Of a stretch of 64,000 nucleotides of DNA, positions 16,614 to 24,793 are shown in pieces. Origin of the DNA: JABAAE01 sp036336715 (GTDB lineage Bacteria; Planctomycetota; Planctomycetia; Pirellulales; Pirellulaceae); contig JAYZFP010000074.1 of the NCBI GenBank assembly GCA_036336715.1, positions 30,624 through 94,623 of the forward strand, given 5' to 3'. Each line of letters starts with the position of its first letter. Positions within the stretch are counted from its first letter, which is position 1. The notes under the pieces are model-generated. The model searched no databases. It was not told the origin of the DNA and worked only from the letters and a program-made list of their open reading frames with translations. Position numbers and translations under genes: made by a program.

Positions 16614-17987
16614 ATGAGCCCGCAAATCAAGAAAGTGATTGACCGATCGGACGACCATTCAGCGGACACTGCGGTCAGGGAATTGCTACAGAGACTCTCG
16701 CCGCAGGGAGACATTGTCTCCCCGGCCGGTCGAAAACTGACCGAAGCCGTTTTTGGCGAACCGCTTTCACCTCAGCAAAGTGTGGAGCGGATTTGCCAGG
16801 ACGTTCGCGATCGCGGAATTGCCGGGGTGCGCTTCTTTACCCGAGCTTTTGACGGAGTGGAGCTGGATGGTGCCAACCTGCGGGTTTCCGCTGAAGAACT
16901 CGAAGATGCTCACCGCTCGGCGGAGCCCGCGTTCCTCGAGACCGTGAGGAGGGTTCGTGACAACATCCTGCATTTCCAGCGTGAACTGGTCCCATCTGAT
17001 ATTGAAGTCGTCCGCCCTCCCGGCATCCGTTTGCAACAGGTTTTCGTTCCCCTTCAACGGATTGGCGTCTGCGTTCCCGGGGGAGCGGCAGCCTATCCTT
17101 CTTCGGTTCTGATGACTGCCGTTCCGGCACAGGCAGCCGGGGTGCGTGAAATTGTGGTAGTCGCTCCTCCAACCGAATTCGGCGCAAACAACCGGGATGT
17201 GCTTGCGACCTGCCACGAACTGGGGATTGGTGAAGTCTACCGGGTTGGCGGTGCCCAGGGGGTGGCGGCAATTGGCTATGGCTGTGAGGGGATTCCGCAG
17301 GTCCAGAAAATTGTGGGCCCGGGAAACCTCTTTGTGGCGTTGGCCAAAAAGTACCTCTACGGGGAAGTCGACATCGACTCCATCGCAGGTCCCAGTGAAG
17401 TGGTGGTGATAGCCGATTCGACGAGCAATCCGAAATATGTGGCGGCTGATTTGCTGGCGCAGGCTGAGCACTCACCGGGGGCAGCCATCCTGATCACTTG
17501 GGAGGAAGAGTTGCTGGCTGCGGTGGAAACTGAAATCAGGCAGCAGTTGAAGCATCTTTCGCGTGGTGATCTGGCATTGGACTGTCTCAATGAATTCGGG
17601 CTCCTGATTGGTGTCCGATCCCGAGAGCACGCGTTGGAGCTGACCAACCGGATTGCCCCTGAGCACCTGCATATCGAAATTGATGATGCGCGTGATTTCT
17701 TTTCCGGTATTCGAAACGCCGGAGCCGCTTTCCTCGGGCACCTGACCCCGGTGGCTCTTGGAGACTACGTGGCCGGACCTTCCCATGTTCTGCCTACCGG
17801 CGCGACAGCGAACTGGGCCCATGGATTGAACTCGGCCGATTTCATGAGGAGCATGAGTGTGGTGGAATACGGTATGGATGGATTGCGGGTGGACGGGCCC
17901 GACGTGCAGACGCTTGCCGAAAAGGAAGGGCTGACCGCGCACCGATCGAGTGTCGATATCCGGCTGTCCGGAAACAGCGATTGTTGA
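16614..17987 (+). CDS. hisD: Histidinol dehydrogenase
   Basis: 457 residues. HisD performs the last two steps of histidine synthesis, oxidising L-histidinol to L-histidine with two NAD+ and Zn2+. The family landmarks are present: Gly-Val-Cys-Val-Pro-Gly-Gly, the zinc ligands Gln and His in Ala-Gln-Ala-Glu-His-Ser-Pro, Asp in Ala-Leu-Gly-Asp-Tyr-Val-Ala-Gly-Pro-Ser-His and His in Leu-Thr-Ala-His-Arg-Ser-Ser-Val. The catalytic Glu-His pair is in Ile-Ala-Pro-Glu-His-Leu-His-Ile-Glu. It follows the XRE-cupin gene by three bases and is probably cotranscribed with it, an unusual partner for a biosynthetic gene. HisD paralogs with other alcohol substrates exist; the full motif set makes HisD the likeliest call. 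Confidence 0.92.
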   Translation: MSPQIKKVIDRSDDHSADTAVRELLQRLSPQGDIVSPAGRKLTEAVFGEPLSPQQSVERICQDVRDRGIAGVRFFTRAFDGVELDGANLRVSAEELEDAHRSAEPAFLETVRRVRDNILHFQRELVPSDIEVVRPPGIRLQQVFVPLQRIGVCVPGGAAAYPSSVLMTAVPAQAAGVREIVVVAPPTEFGANNRDVLATCHELGIGEVYRVGGAQGVAAIGYGCEGIPQVQKIVGPGNLFVALAKKYLYGEVDIDSIAGPSEVVVIADSTSNPKYVAADLLAQAEHSPGAAILITWEEELLAAVETEIRQQLKHLSRGDLALDCLNEFGLLIGVRSREHALELTNRIAPEHLHIEIDDARDFFSGIRNAGAAFLGHLTPVALGDYVAGPSHVLPTGATANWAHGLNSADFMRSMSVVEYGMDGLRVDGPDVQTLAEKEGLTAHRSSVDIRLSGNSDC

Positions 17988-18005
17988 ACCCCAAACCAAG
18001 GTTCA
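17985..18005. terminator. Inverted repeat spanning two convergent stop codons
   Basis: TGAACC (17985-17990) and GGTTCA (18000-18005) form a six-base-pair stem. The first TGA is the hisD stop and the final TCA is the stop of the carbamoyltransferase read on the minus strand. No T tract follows, so terminator function is uncertain. Confidence 0.3.
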
Positions 18006-19841
18006 GTCGAGGGAAAACTTCTCAAGGTGGCTGTCACGCAGGTTCGAGTCCGAGCAAGGTTGCTCGGATTTCAGCAGAATGCAATTCTCCAGTACCAGCA
18101 CGTCCATATCCGTAGCCATGAAGCACCGGTAAGCGTCCTCGGGTGTACAGACGATGGGTTCCCCACGGACATTGAAACTCGTGTTGATGACGACCGGACT
18201 GCCGGTGAGATCGTAAAAAGCCGGCAGGAGCGTGTGAAAACGGCCGTGGCGCTCCGCATCCACCGTCTGAACCCGAGCGGAATGGTCAACATGGGTAACT
18301 GCCGGCACTTCGGAACGCTTTACGTTCAGAAGATCGATGCCTGTTTTCTGACGCTCTGTTTCGGAAAGCGTGATGCGCCTGGATTTCAGCACATCGGCCA
18401 CCAGTAACATGTAAGGACTGTCTTCGTTTTCCCTCATCGCAAAATAATCGTGAACATGATTTTTGAGAATGGAGGGTGCAAAGGGGCGGAAGGATTCGCG
18501 GAACTTGATTTTCCGGTTCATCAGGCTCTGCATTTTTGAACTCCTTGCGTCGCCCAGGATACTGCGGGCGCCAAGAGCCCGGGGACCGAACTCCATTCTT
18601 CCCTGGAACCAGCCAACAACTTTTTCGTCCGCCAAGTGTTCTGCCACCCGCCTGCAGAGTTCCTCTTCGGATTCGCAGTACCGGTATACCGCTGACTGGA
18701 GGTCAAGCTGTTTCCGGATGGTTCCGTTGTCGAATTCGGGACCGAGGTAGGAACCGGATTGCGCGTCCGGGGTTCCGGGGGTTCGCTGGTTCTCAAGCAG
18801 CTGATACCAGATAAAAAGGGCGACACCCAATGCGCCTCCCGCGTCACCAGCTGCCGGCTGGATCCAGATGCGGTCAAAATCGGTTTCGCGCAACAGTCGA
18901 CCGTTGGCAACGCAATTCAATGCCACCCCTCCCGCCATGACCAGGTTCTTCAGGCCCGTGGTACGTTGCAGGTGGTTGGCCATGCGCAGAGCGATGGTTT
19001 CGGTGACCTTCTGGATGGAGGCGGCGACATCCATGTAGACCTGCGGCATTTCAGATTCACCGGTTCGCATCGGGTGCCCGAACAGGGATTCGAATTTGCG
19101 CGATGGCATCCTCAGCCCGTGGCAATAGTCGAAGAAGTCCATATTCAGGCGGAAGGAACCATCTTCCTTGAGGTCGAGCATCTCCCTCAGGATATCTTCC
19201 TCGTAAACCGGTTGGCCGTAGGGAGCCAGGCCCATCAGTTTGTATTCACCTGAATTTACCTTGAAACCGCAGTAACTCGTGAAAGCCGAATACAGAAGTC
19301 CCAGGGAATGAGGGAAACGCAGCTCCCGCTCCAGTCGGATCTGGTTGCCCCGACCGATACCGGTTGTGGCCGTGGACCACTCGCCAACTCCATCGAGCGT
19401 GAGGATGGCCGCTTCCTCAAAAGGCGAAGGGAAAAATGCGCTGGCGGCATGGGACTCATGATGTCGGGTAAAGACGATCCGTCTCCGGTACTCGTTCTTG
19501 AGGTGCCTGCGAATGACGCGTGGCATGCGGATTTTTTCCTTCAGCCAGACGGGAAGAGCTCTGCAAAAGGAACCGAAACCACGAGGCGCTACGGCGAGGA
19601 ACGTTTCGAGCAATCTCTCAAAGGTCGCCAGGGGCTTGTCGTAAAAGCCGACGTAATCGATCTGGTCATGGGAGAGTCCTGCCTTTTCAAGGCAATATTC
19701 GACCGCCCGCGAGGGAAAGGAGGGATCGTGTTTGATCCGCGTAAACCGTTCTTCCTGCGCTGCCGCGACGATACAACCGTCAACAACGATCGCAGCGGCA
19801 GAATCGTGATAGAACGCCGATATTCCAAGAATCGTTGTCAC
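18003..19841 (-). CDS. NodU/CmcH-type carbamoyltransferase
   Basis: 612 residues from a GTG at 19841. The family moves a carbamoyl group from carbamoyl phosphate, through a carbamoyl-adenylate, onto a sugar or antibiotic hydroxyl. The N-terminal Kae1-like domain opens with Ile-Leu-Gly-Ile-Ser-Ala-Phe-Tyr-His-Asp-Ser-Ala-Ala-Ala and has metal-binding histidines in His-His-Glu-Ser-His (about 127-131). The YrdC-like C-terminal part holds Gly-Arg-Met-Glu-Phe-Gly-Pro-Arg-Ala-Leu-Gly-Ala-Arg-Ser-Ile and a late Val-Ile-Asn-Thr-Ser-Phe-Asn segment. Length is normal for the family. No glycosyltransferase or antibiotic genes lie beside it; in planctomycetes such orphans may decorate surface polysaccharide. 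The acceptor is unknown. Confidence 0.92.
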   Translation of the reverse strand: MTTILGISAFYHDSAAAIVVDGCIVAAAQEERFTRIKHDPSFPSRAVEYCLEKAGLSHDQIDYVGFYDKPLATFERLLETFLAVAPRGFGSFCRALPVWLKEKIRMPRVIRRHLKNEYRRRIVFTRHHESHAASAFFPSPFEEAAILTLDGVGEWSTATTGIGRGNQIRLERELRFPHSLGLLYSAFTSYCGFKVNSGEYKLMGLAPYGQPVYEEDILREMLDLKEDGSFRLNMDFFDYCHGLRMPSRKFESLFGHPMRTGESEMPQVYMDVAASIQKVTETIALRMANHLQRTTGLKNLVMAGGVALNCVANGRLLRETDFDRIWIQPAAGDAGGALGVALFIWYQLLENQRTPGTPDAQSGSYLGPEFDNGTIRKQLDLQSAVYRYCESEEELCRRVAEHLADEKVVGWFQGRMEFGPRALGARSILGDARSSKMQSLMNRKIKFRESFRPFAPSILKNHVHDYFAMRENEDSPYMLLVADVLKSRRITLSETERQKTGIDLLNVKRSEVPAVTHVDHSARVQTVDAERHGRFHTLLPAFYDLTGSPVVINTSFNVRGEPIVCTPEDAYRCFMATDMDVLVLENCILLKSEQPCSDSNLRDSHLEKFSLD

Positions 19842-19975
19842 GGGAAACGTTTATTTATTTCAACTTCTTTACTGAATGCAACCTTCATTCTAACCCTTAC
19901 GCTTTGAAGCGCCGTTCTGCCGTACGCGCTGAAACTGGGGTGGATCGGCAATCAAGTCCGGTTAAAGCGACTTTT

Positions 19976-19991
19976 CTGATTACGCAATCAG
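19976..19991. promoter_or_regulatory. Short inverted repeat, possible operator
   Basis: CTGATT (19976-19981), four-base spacer, AATCAG (19986-19991), flanked by TTTT and GAAAA so the symmetry extends outward. No T tract follows on either strand, which argues against a terminator. It lies between the divergent carbamoyltransferase and the receiver-domain gene. Confidence 0.35.
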
Positions 19992-20113
19992 GAAAAAAAA
20001 CATCGTCCCTGCGGCTTGCTTACGTCCGATCTGATTAGCGAGGAAAGGATTTCTCAAATGATGCTGACGGATCAGAGAAGTTTTTTCAACCACGGTAGTA
20101 AGTGCTTTTAAAG

Positions 20114-20569
20114 ATGAAGTCATTTACGACAAAACCGCAAATCCTGGTCGTCGATCCCGATCCTTTGACGCTGACCGCTGTGGCGGCCGCGCTGCATTTG
20201 TCGGGGTACGAGAGCCATTGCGCCCGCGACAGCGAAGCCGCGTTAAAAGCTGCGGCCGACGAATCCCTGGATTTGATAATCTGCGATACCAAGTTGGAGG
20301 GTGAGAGCGGATTGGATCTTTGTCGCGAAATCAGACTTATGAACGGCAAGGAGGACGTGCCGGTCATGTTTGTCTCATCAAGCCAAGCTGCTGACATCAT
20401 TCATCGTGCTCACGAAGCGGGCGGTGCCTATTACTTGAGGAAGCCCTTCGATCCACATGTTCTTCTGGACCTGGTGGAAAAAGCACTCTGGATGCCACAT
20501 TTGGTTGAAACCAATCTCAAACAGCATGTGGAGTCAAAACCCAGAGTCAAACTGACACACACTGTTTGA
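20114..20569 (+). CDS. Stand-alone response-regulator receiver protein
   Basis: 151 residues from the ATG at 20114 (a GTG at 20102 is possible). Single CheY-like receiver domain: acidic Asp14/Asp16, phosphoacceptor Asp58 in Leu-Ile-Ile-Cys-Asp-Thr-Lys-Leu, Ser88-90 in the threonine position and Lys110 in Leu-Arg-Lys-Pro-Phe-Asp. There is no output domain; the last 25 residues are polar and basic. It must act by binding a partner or as a phosphorelay step. It ends 49 bases before the start of the cysteine-rich YTV protein on the same strand, so the two may share a transcript. No histidine kinase is adjacent. Confidence 0.9.
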   Translation: MKSFTTKPQILVVDPDPLTLTAVAAALHLSGYESHCARDSEAALKAAADESLDLIICDTKLEGESGLDLCREIRLMNGKEDVPVMFVSSSQAADIIHRAHEAGGAYYLRKPFDPHVLLDLVEKALWMPHLVETNLKQHVESKPRVKLTHTV

Positions 20570-20618
20570 AACTGTTTTTCAAAGTTACTTTGTTTTTCCT
20601 TACCAGGAGTTTTCCCCA

Positions 20619-22055
20619 ATGTTGCAACGTACCTTATTTGGGCTGATCGCGGTTGCCTTGATGGCAGCTCACGCCAACGCTCAATGTGGGTGTGGGGACG
20701 CCGTTTCAACTACGCCAGGCGCCGCAGCGGCCGATGGCGGTTGTGGTCCTACCTACATCACACGCAAAGTATGGGTCCCTCAGTGGACAACCGAACAACG
20801 TACTCGTCAGGTGACGAAGTACAAGAAAGAAACCCGCACAAGAACGTATAACGTTACCAAGCGAGTTCCTGTCACCACCCAAAAGGAAGTAAAGTACACC
20901 GTACGAGTACCTTACACCGAAAAAGTTCAGAAAACCTACACTGTTCGCGTTCCCTATACGGAAACGGTTCAGAAGAAATATACGGTTCGGGTTCCCTACC
21001 GGGAAAACGTTCAGAAGACCTACCAGGTCCGTGTTCCCTACACCGAGAAGGTGACCAAGGAATACACCGTCATGGTTCCCCACAAAGAGCAGCGAACCGG
21101 TACCCGTACCGTTCGCGTTCCTTACAAGGAAACCGTGATGAGAAAAGTTCGACGCATCAGCGGTCACTGGGAAACCCGTGAAGTTCAGGTTCCAACCCTG
21201 CGTGGTATGCTGGGTGGACTTGGCAACGGATGTGGTTGTGGCCTGTTCGGTGGAATGTTCAGCGGTTGTGGCTGTGCAAGTGCATGCGACGGCTGTGGAG
21301 CTGAACCTGCTTGCGGATGTGACGCTGCCGATGGTGGCAATTCGGACGCAGATGCCGGTGATAAAGATGGCGAAGCCCATGCTCACGCCGGCAATCACTG
21401 CGGATGTGCTCCCTGCTGCCGAACCATCTGCCGACGAGTTTGGGTTCCGGAAATCAAGTGCTGTGAAGTACCTGTTTGCGTTACCAAGTTCAAGTGTGTT
21501 GAAAAGCCCTACACTTACTGCGTTACCGTATGCAAGCCTGAGAAGCGAACCAAGACCTGCTGCGTACGAAAGTGGAAGTGCGAAACACGAACCCGTAACT
21601 GCTGCGTTACCAAGTTCCGCTGCGAAGAGCGAACCCGTAACTGCTGCGTTCGAAAATGGAAGTGCGAAACCCGCACCCGCGAATGCTGCGTACGAAAGTT
21701 CCGCTGCGAAGAGCGAACCAAGACGGTCTGCTGCCGATCCTGGAAATGCGTTACCGAGCAGAAAACCTGCAACTACACAGTATGTGTTCCTTACTGCGAA
21801 ACGGAAACCTACTGTGTACGGGTTTGCAAGCGGGCCTGCAAGGAAATCAAGATCCCTTGCCTCCGAATGCGATGCTGTAACCCATGCGGAGACGCATGTG
21901 GAGACGCCTGCTGCGGTTTTGGTTCTCGAATGCGTGGACTGTTCCACGGAATGATGAGCAGCCTTTCCTGCGGTTGTGGTTCTGCCTGTGGCTGTGACTC
22001 CGGCTGTGATGCCGAAGGTGCTGCTGCCGAGCCGGCCTGCGGAGCAGAAGGTTAA
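20619..22055 (+). CDS. Cysteine-rich YTV-repeat cell-envelope protein
   Basis: 478 residues, AGGAG ribosome site nine bases before the ATG. A Sec signal peptide (about 1-22, ending Ala-Asn-Ala) is followed by about eight tandem units built on Lys-x-Tyr-Thr-Val-Arg-Val-Pro-Tyr-x-Glu (about 65-175). Then a Gly/Cys-rich linker with CGCG and CGC motifs (about 195-265), a second repeat array on Cys-Cys-Val-Arg-Lys-Trp-Lys-Cys-Glu-Thr-Arg-Thr-Arg (about 275-400), and a Gly/Cys tail. Proteins with YTV repeats are known from Rhodopirellula baltica, where they are tied to a protein-rich, disulfide-bonded cell wall; I rely on that recollection. The many paired cysteines fit disulfide cross-linking outside the cytoplasm. 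A second, cysteine-poor relative is 2.7 kb downstream. Confidence 0.85.
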   Translation: MLQRTLFGLIAVALMAAHANAQCGCGDAVSTTPGAAAADGGCGPTYITRKVWVPQWTTEQRTRQVTKYKKETRTRTYNVTKRVPVTTQKEVKYTVRVPYTEKVQKTYTVRVPYTETVQKKYTVRVPYRENVQKTYQVRVPYTEKVTKEYTVMVPHKEQRTGTRTVRVPYKETVMRKVRRISGHWETREVQVPTLRGMLGGLGNGCGCGLFGGMFSGCGCASACDGCGAEPACGCDAADGGNSDADAGDKDGEAHAHAGNHCGCAPCCRTICRRVWVPEIKCCEVPVCVTKFKCVEKPYTYCVTVCKPEKRTKTCCVRKWKCETRTRNCCVTKFRCEERTRNCCVRKWKCETRTRECCVRKFRCEERTKTVCCRSWKCVTEQKTCNYTVCVPYCETETYCVRVCKRACKEIKIPCLRMRCCNPCGDACGDACCGFGSRMRGLFHGMMSSLSCGCGSACGCDSGCDAEGAAAEPACGAEG

Positions 22056-22082
22056 TTCGCTTGACCTTTCTGAAAAAAAACA

Positions 22083-22119
22083 AAAACGTCGGTCTTCTGG
22101 CCGGCGTTTTTTCTTTTCT
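22083..22119 (+). terminator. Rho-independent terminator after the YTV gene
   Basis: AAAACGTCGG pairs with CCGGCGTTTT around an eight-base loop (stem 22083-22110, one G-T pair), followed by TTCTTTTCTT. Placed 28 bases after the YTV stop. Confidence 0.85.
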
Positions 22120-22343
22120 TGTCAGCTTTTATCCGGTAGAGGTGACAACCGGGAATTCCGCACGCCTGACAGGAACGCCCCCAGGCTCCGGTCGATTGCC
22201 AGCCCATCCCTGATCGATGCAGGCCTGTTGCAAAAACGGTACCCGAAAACTTGATTCACGATTCGGGATGCTGAAGAATGGAACGATTATGTGCCAGGTG
22301 TTGGACGTCCTGGAATCACCAGTTGAAAGATAGGATCCGGAAA

Positions 22344-23603
22344 ATGAGCCAACCCAATCGAAGGTTCGTGTTGCAGTCTTCCGCAGCTGCATGCACAGCA
22401 GGACTTGTCACCAACCCGTTGACCTCCACGGCAAGCGGTTCAGCCGCCGCCAACGGGGAAGATCAAACGATTTGCCTGACTAACGCCAATGATTTCTACA
22501 CTGTGGCCAGGGGCAAACCCAAACCCCATACGCTCAAGGGCGACGACCTCGTGAACGCCCGCATGACCCCGGAAAGTTGGCAACTTGAAATAGACCACGA
22601 TACCCGGAAGGACCCGCCGGTCGTCAGCCAGTTGCCAAGCCTGGAGAAGAGGCTGACCCTTGCTGACGGTTCAGCGATCGACTACGACCAGCTGGTGGAA
22701 CTGGGTAGGACAAAAGGAATCAAATTCATCAAGGCAATCCAGTGCCTGAACATCCCGACGCCCTTGGGGCAGGGACTCTGGGAAGGTGTGCCGCTTTGTG
22801 ATGTTCTCCGGCTGTGTGGGAAGATCCAGAACGTGAGGCGAGTTTACTACTGGGGATTTCACAACAATGATCCCGAGCAGATTTTTCAGTCTTCCCTGAG
22901 TTACACACAGGTTTTTGAGACACCGCCTGGCGAATTGCCCGTGTTCCTGGCTTATAAATTGAACGGTGAGCCCATCACTCCTTTGCGGGGAGGACCCGTT
23001 CGGGTGATTGTTCCCTGGGCCTACGGATTTAAGAGTATCAAATGGCTGCACAAGGTTGTGCTGACGAATGATCCCCGTGCCAACGATACCTATGCCACTC
23101 AAAACAACGATCCGGATTCTCCTCTCAAAACAGCAGCCTACCTGGACCGTGCCAATCGGAAACAGTTCAACCGCCAGGAAGCGATTGAAATTCGGGGCCT
23201 GGTGATCTCCGGCCTTTCCGGCCTCGACCGGGTGGAATTCCTGGTTCGCAGGAAGGAGAAAGGAGAGCCGTTCCCGCCGGGTGATTCCCGTGAGATTTTG
23301 AACGGTGACTGGACCGTTGCCAGGATTCAAAAAGCGCCTTCGAACTGGAAGTCGGTCCTGCCTGAAGGGGTTTCCTCAAAGGAGCTTCTGAATTTTGACA
23401 GTGAGTCGGGAGAACCGGCCAGCTGGCCGCTTCGCTACGGGATGACCGGTTGGTCCGCTCGTTTGGAACAGCGCCTGGAACCTGGTCAGTATGAATTCCG
23501 GGTGCGGTCAGTCGATGAGAATGGTTATGCGCAACCGGAACCCCGACCTACCCTGAAGAGCGGACGAAATGAGATCCAGGTCTGGTCATTTAAAGTCACC
23601 TGA
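22344..23603 (+). CDS. Tat-exported sulfite oxidase-like molybdopterin protein
   Basis: 419 residues from the ATG at 22344, with GGATCCGG just upstream. Twin-arginine signal Asn-Arg-Arg-Phe-Val-Leu-Gln followed by an Ala-rich stretch. The core resembles the SUOX/YedY-type molybdopterin fold: a central segment with Cys134 in Ala-Ile-Gln-Cys-Leu-Asn-Ile-Pro, then Gly-Leu-Trp-Glu-Gly-Val-Pro-Leu-Cys-Asp-Val-Leu, and the cofactor-loop block Pro-Leu-Arg-Gly-Gly-Pro-Val-Arg-Val-Ile-Val-Pro-Trp. A C-terminal Ig-like domain (about 300-419) matches the Mo-co dimerisation domain. Cys134 sits where the Mo-ligand cysteine is expected. The substrate is unknown; no cytochrome subunit is adjacent. Confidence 0.85.
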   Translation: MSQPNRRFVLQSSAAACTAGLVTNPLTSTASGSAAANGEDQTICLTNANDFYTVARGKPKPHTLKGDDLVNARMTPESWQLEIDHDTRKDPPVVSQLPSLEKRLTLADGSAIDYDQLVELGRTKGIKFIKAIQCLNIPTPLGQGLWEGVPLCDVLRLCGKIQNVRRVYYWGFHNNDPEQIFQSSLSYTQVFETPPGELPVFLAYKLNGEPITPLRGGPVRVIVPWAYGFKSIKWLHKVVLTNDPRANDTYATQNNDPDSPLKTAAYLDRANRKQFNRQEAIEIRGLVISGLSGLDRVEFLVRRKEKGEPFPPGDSREILNGDWTVARIQKAPSNWKSVLPEGVSSKELLNFDSESGEPASWPLRYGMTGWSARLEQRLEPGQYEFRVRSVDENGYAQPEPRPTLKSGRNEIQVWSFKVT

Positions 23604-23614
23604 AACACATCCTG

Positions 23615-24334
23615 TCAGTGCCGCAGATTCCATTCCGGGTTTTCAAATCGCTCCCGCAGCAGGGATTCCATGCGGTTTCTGTTCCAGGCGATCTCTCCCC
23701 TTTCGGCCCCGAATACTCCCTGGATGGAATCGCTGATTTCTTTGCGGTCCACACTCAGGTTGGTGACAAAATCGAGATGATCGCGGGCTTGGCGATATTC
23801 GGGGCGACGAGGCGGTAATTTCAGATATCGTGGAATCAGGCTCAGGTCGAAGTCGATCAACAATGTGCCATGATAGATCAGGTGTGTCCTGCCCATCCGC
23901 ATCGCATTTCCCGAGAATTTGCGGTTATCGGTACAAAGATCCGAGTGACCCGCTGGCTGGATCTGGAATCCCGATTCTGAATAGGCCTGCTGGATCCGTT
24001 CAGCCACCCACTGGTGGGTAAACGTGATATCCCGCAAATCCGGGTTTCTTTTCAGGGACAGGACGACGGTATACATCAGGCAGCCTGGTCCGGTAACGAT
24101 CGTTCCACCTCCGCTGATCCGCCGTATTACCGGAACCCCGTCGCTTCGGCAGCGATCCATGAAGATGTCATCGTCCACCCTGCCAGCCCGTCCCAAAACC
24201 ACCATGTAGGAGCAGGGCTGCCAGATGCGCAGGTACTCGGTTTCGCTTCCCTCCTGCTCCGCCATTTCCAGCAGGACCTGTTCCAGGGCGAGGTTACTCG
24301 CTGGACGGTCAAACGTATATTCCGTGAAGATCAT
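23615..24334 (-). CDS. lplA: Lipoate-protein ligase A-like protein
   Basis: 239 residues, convergent with the molybdopterin protein gene. LplA attaches lipoate to a lysine of E2 and H proteins through lipoyl-AMP. The BPL/LplA fold is marked by Arg-Arg-Ile-Ser-Gly-Gly-Gly-Thr (71-78), Lys139 in Asn-Arg-Lys-Phe-Ser-Gly-Asn-Ala, and His-Gly-Thr-Leu-Leu-Ile-Asp-Phe-Asp-Leu. It lacks the separate C-terminal accessory domain of the long LplA, as many bacterial forms do. The Cys of LipM/LipL-type transferases is not evident, which favours a ligase. No lipoylated-protein genes are near. Confidence 0.85.
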   Translation of the reverse strand: MIFTEYTFDRPASNLALEQVLLEMAEQEGSETEYLRIWQPCSYMVVLGRAGRVDDDIFMDRCRSDGVPVIRRISGGGTIVTGPGCLMYTVVLSLKRNPDLRDITFTHQWVAERIQQAYSESGFQIQPAGHSDLCTDNRKFSGNAMRMGRTHLIYHGTLLIDFDLSLIPRYLKLPPRRPEYRQARDHLDFVTNLSVDRKEISDSIQGVFGAERGEIAWNRNRMESLLRERFENPEWNLRH

Positions 24335-24793
24335 GGGCCCTTCCCGTCTGCTGCTTTCCAGGAGTTTTTCATTAAAAATAAACCGGTTAATTAAGATAGT
24401 GAAAAACAGAGCCTAAGTCGTTTGACATCAACGACTTTCAGAACCTGTATCGATACGGTGGAATTGCCTTGCCGTTTCGAGCCTTTCAATGTTTGACTTT
24501 TTGTAAACCATTGCGAATTATTGGTTTAAAGCCGTCATTCATTCCTTTTGGCACTATTTTTCGTTTGCTAATTTGAACCCGTTTCGACAGAATTTAAAGA
24601 GGAGAAGGATTACGAAACCCTGGTTGAAACAGGGGCCCGCAGGCAGGCCGTCAAGTTTTTGGCCACCCGATTCCGGACGCCCGATTCGGTACGTCATATT
24701 CCGGGGACGAAGTTCAGGATGCATTCGGCAGATCACTCATTTTCCACTCCTATTGCAAATCACTCAAGACGTTCCGTCATTGAAGAGGCACTC
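24335..24793 (+). other. Divergent intergenic region between lplA and the second YTV-like gene
   Basis: About 460 bases, AT-rich between 24480 and 24600, with no convincing gene. An in-frame extension of the downstream gene to 24659 has no protein-like character. It probably carries both promoters; none was pinned down. Confidence 0.5.

Noticed and set aside
16767..17475. Antisense frames of 212-234 codons within hisD
   Set aside because: hisD has all family motifs on the plus strand; the antisense frames follow from its codon use.
18040..18070. GGTTCGAGTCC word that looks like a tRNA T-arm
   Set aside because: It lies inside the carbamoyltransferase coding end, and no acceptor, D or anticodon arms surround it.
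20706..21954. Long open frames antisense and out of frame to the cysteine-rich YTV gene (413 and 258 codons)
   Set aside because: They arise because the repeated codons of the YTV gene avoid stops in other frames. They lack ribosome sites and show only mirrored repeats.
24540..24570. TGGCAC...TTGCT as a possible sigma-54 promoter upstream of the second YTV-like gene
   Set aside because: GG and GC are 15 bases apart rather than the required 10.
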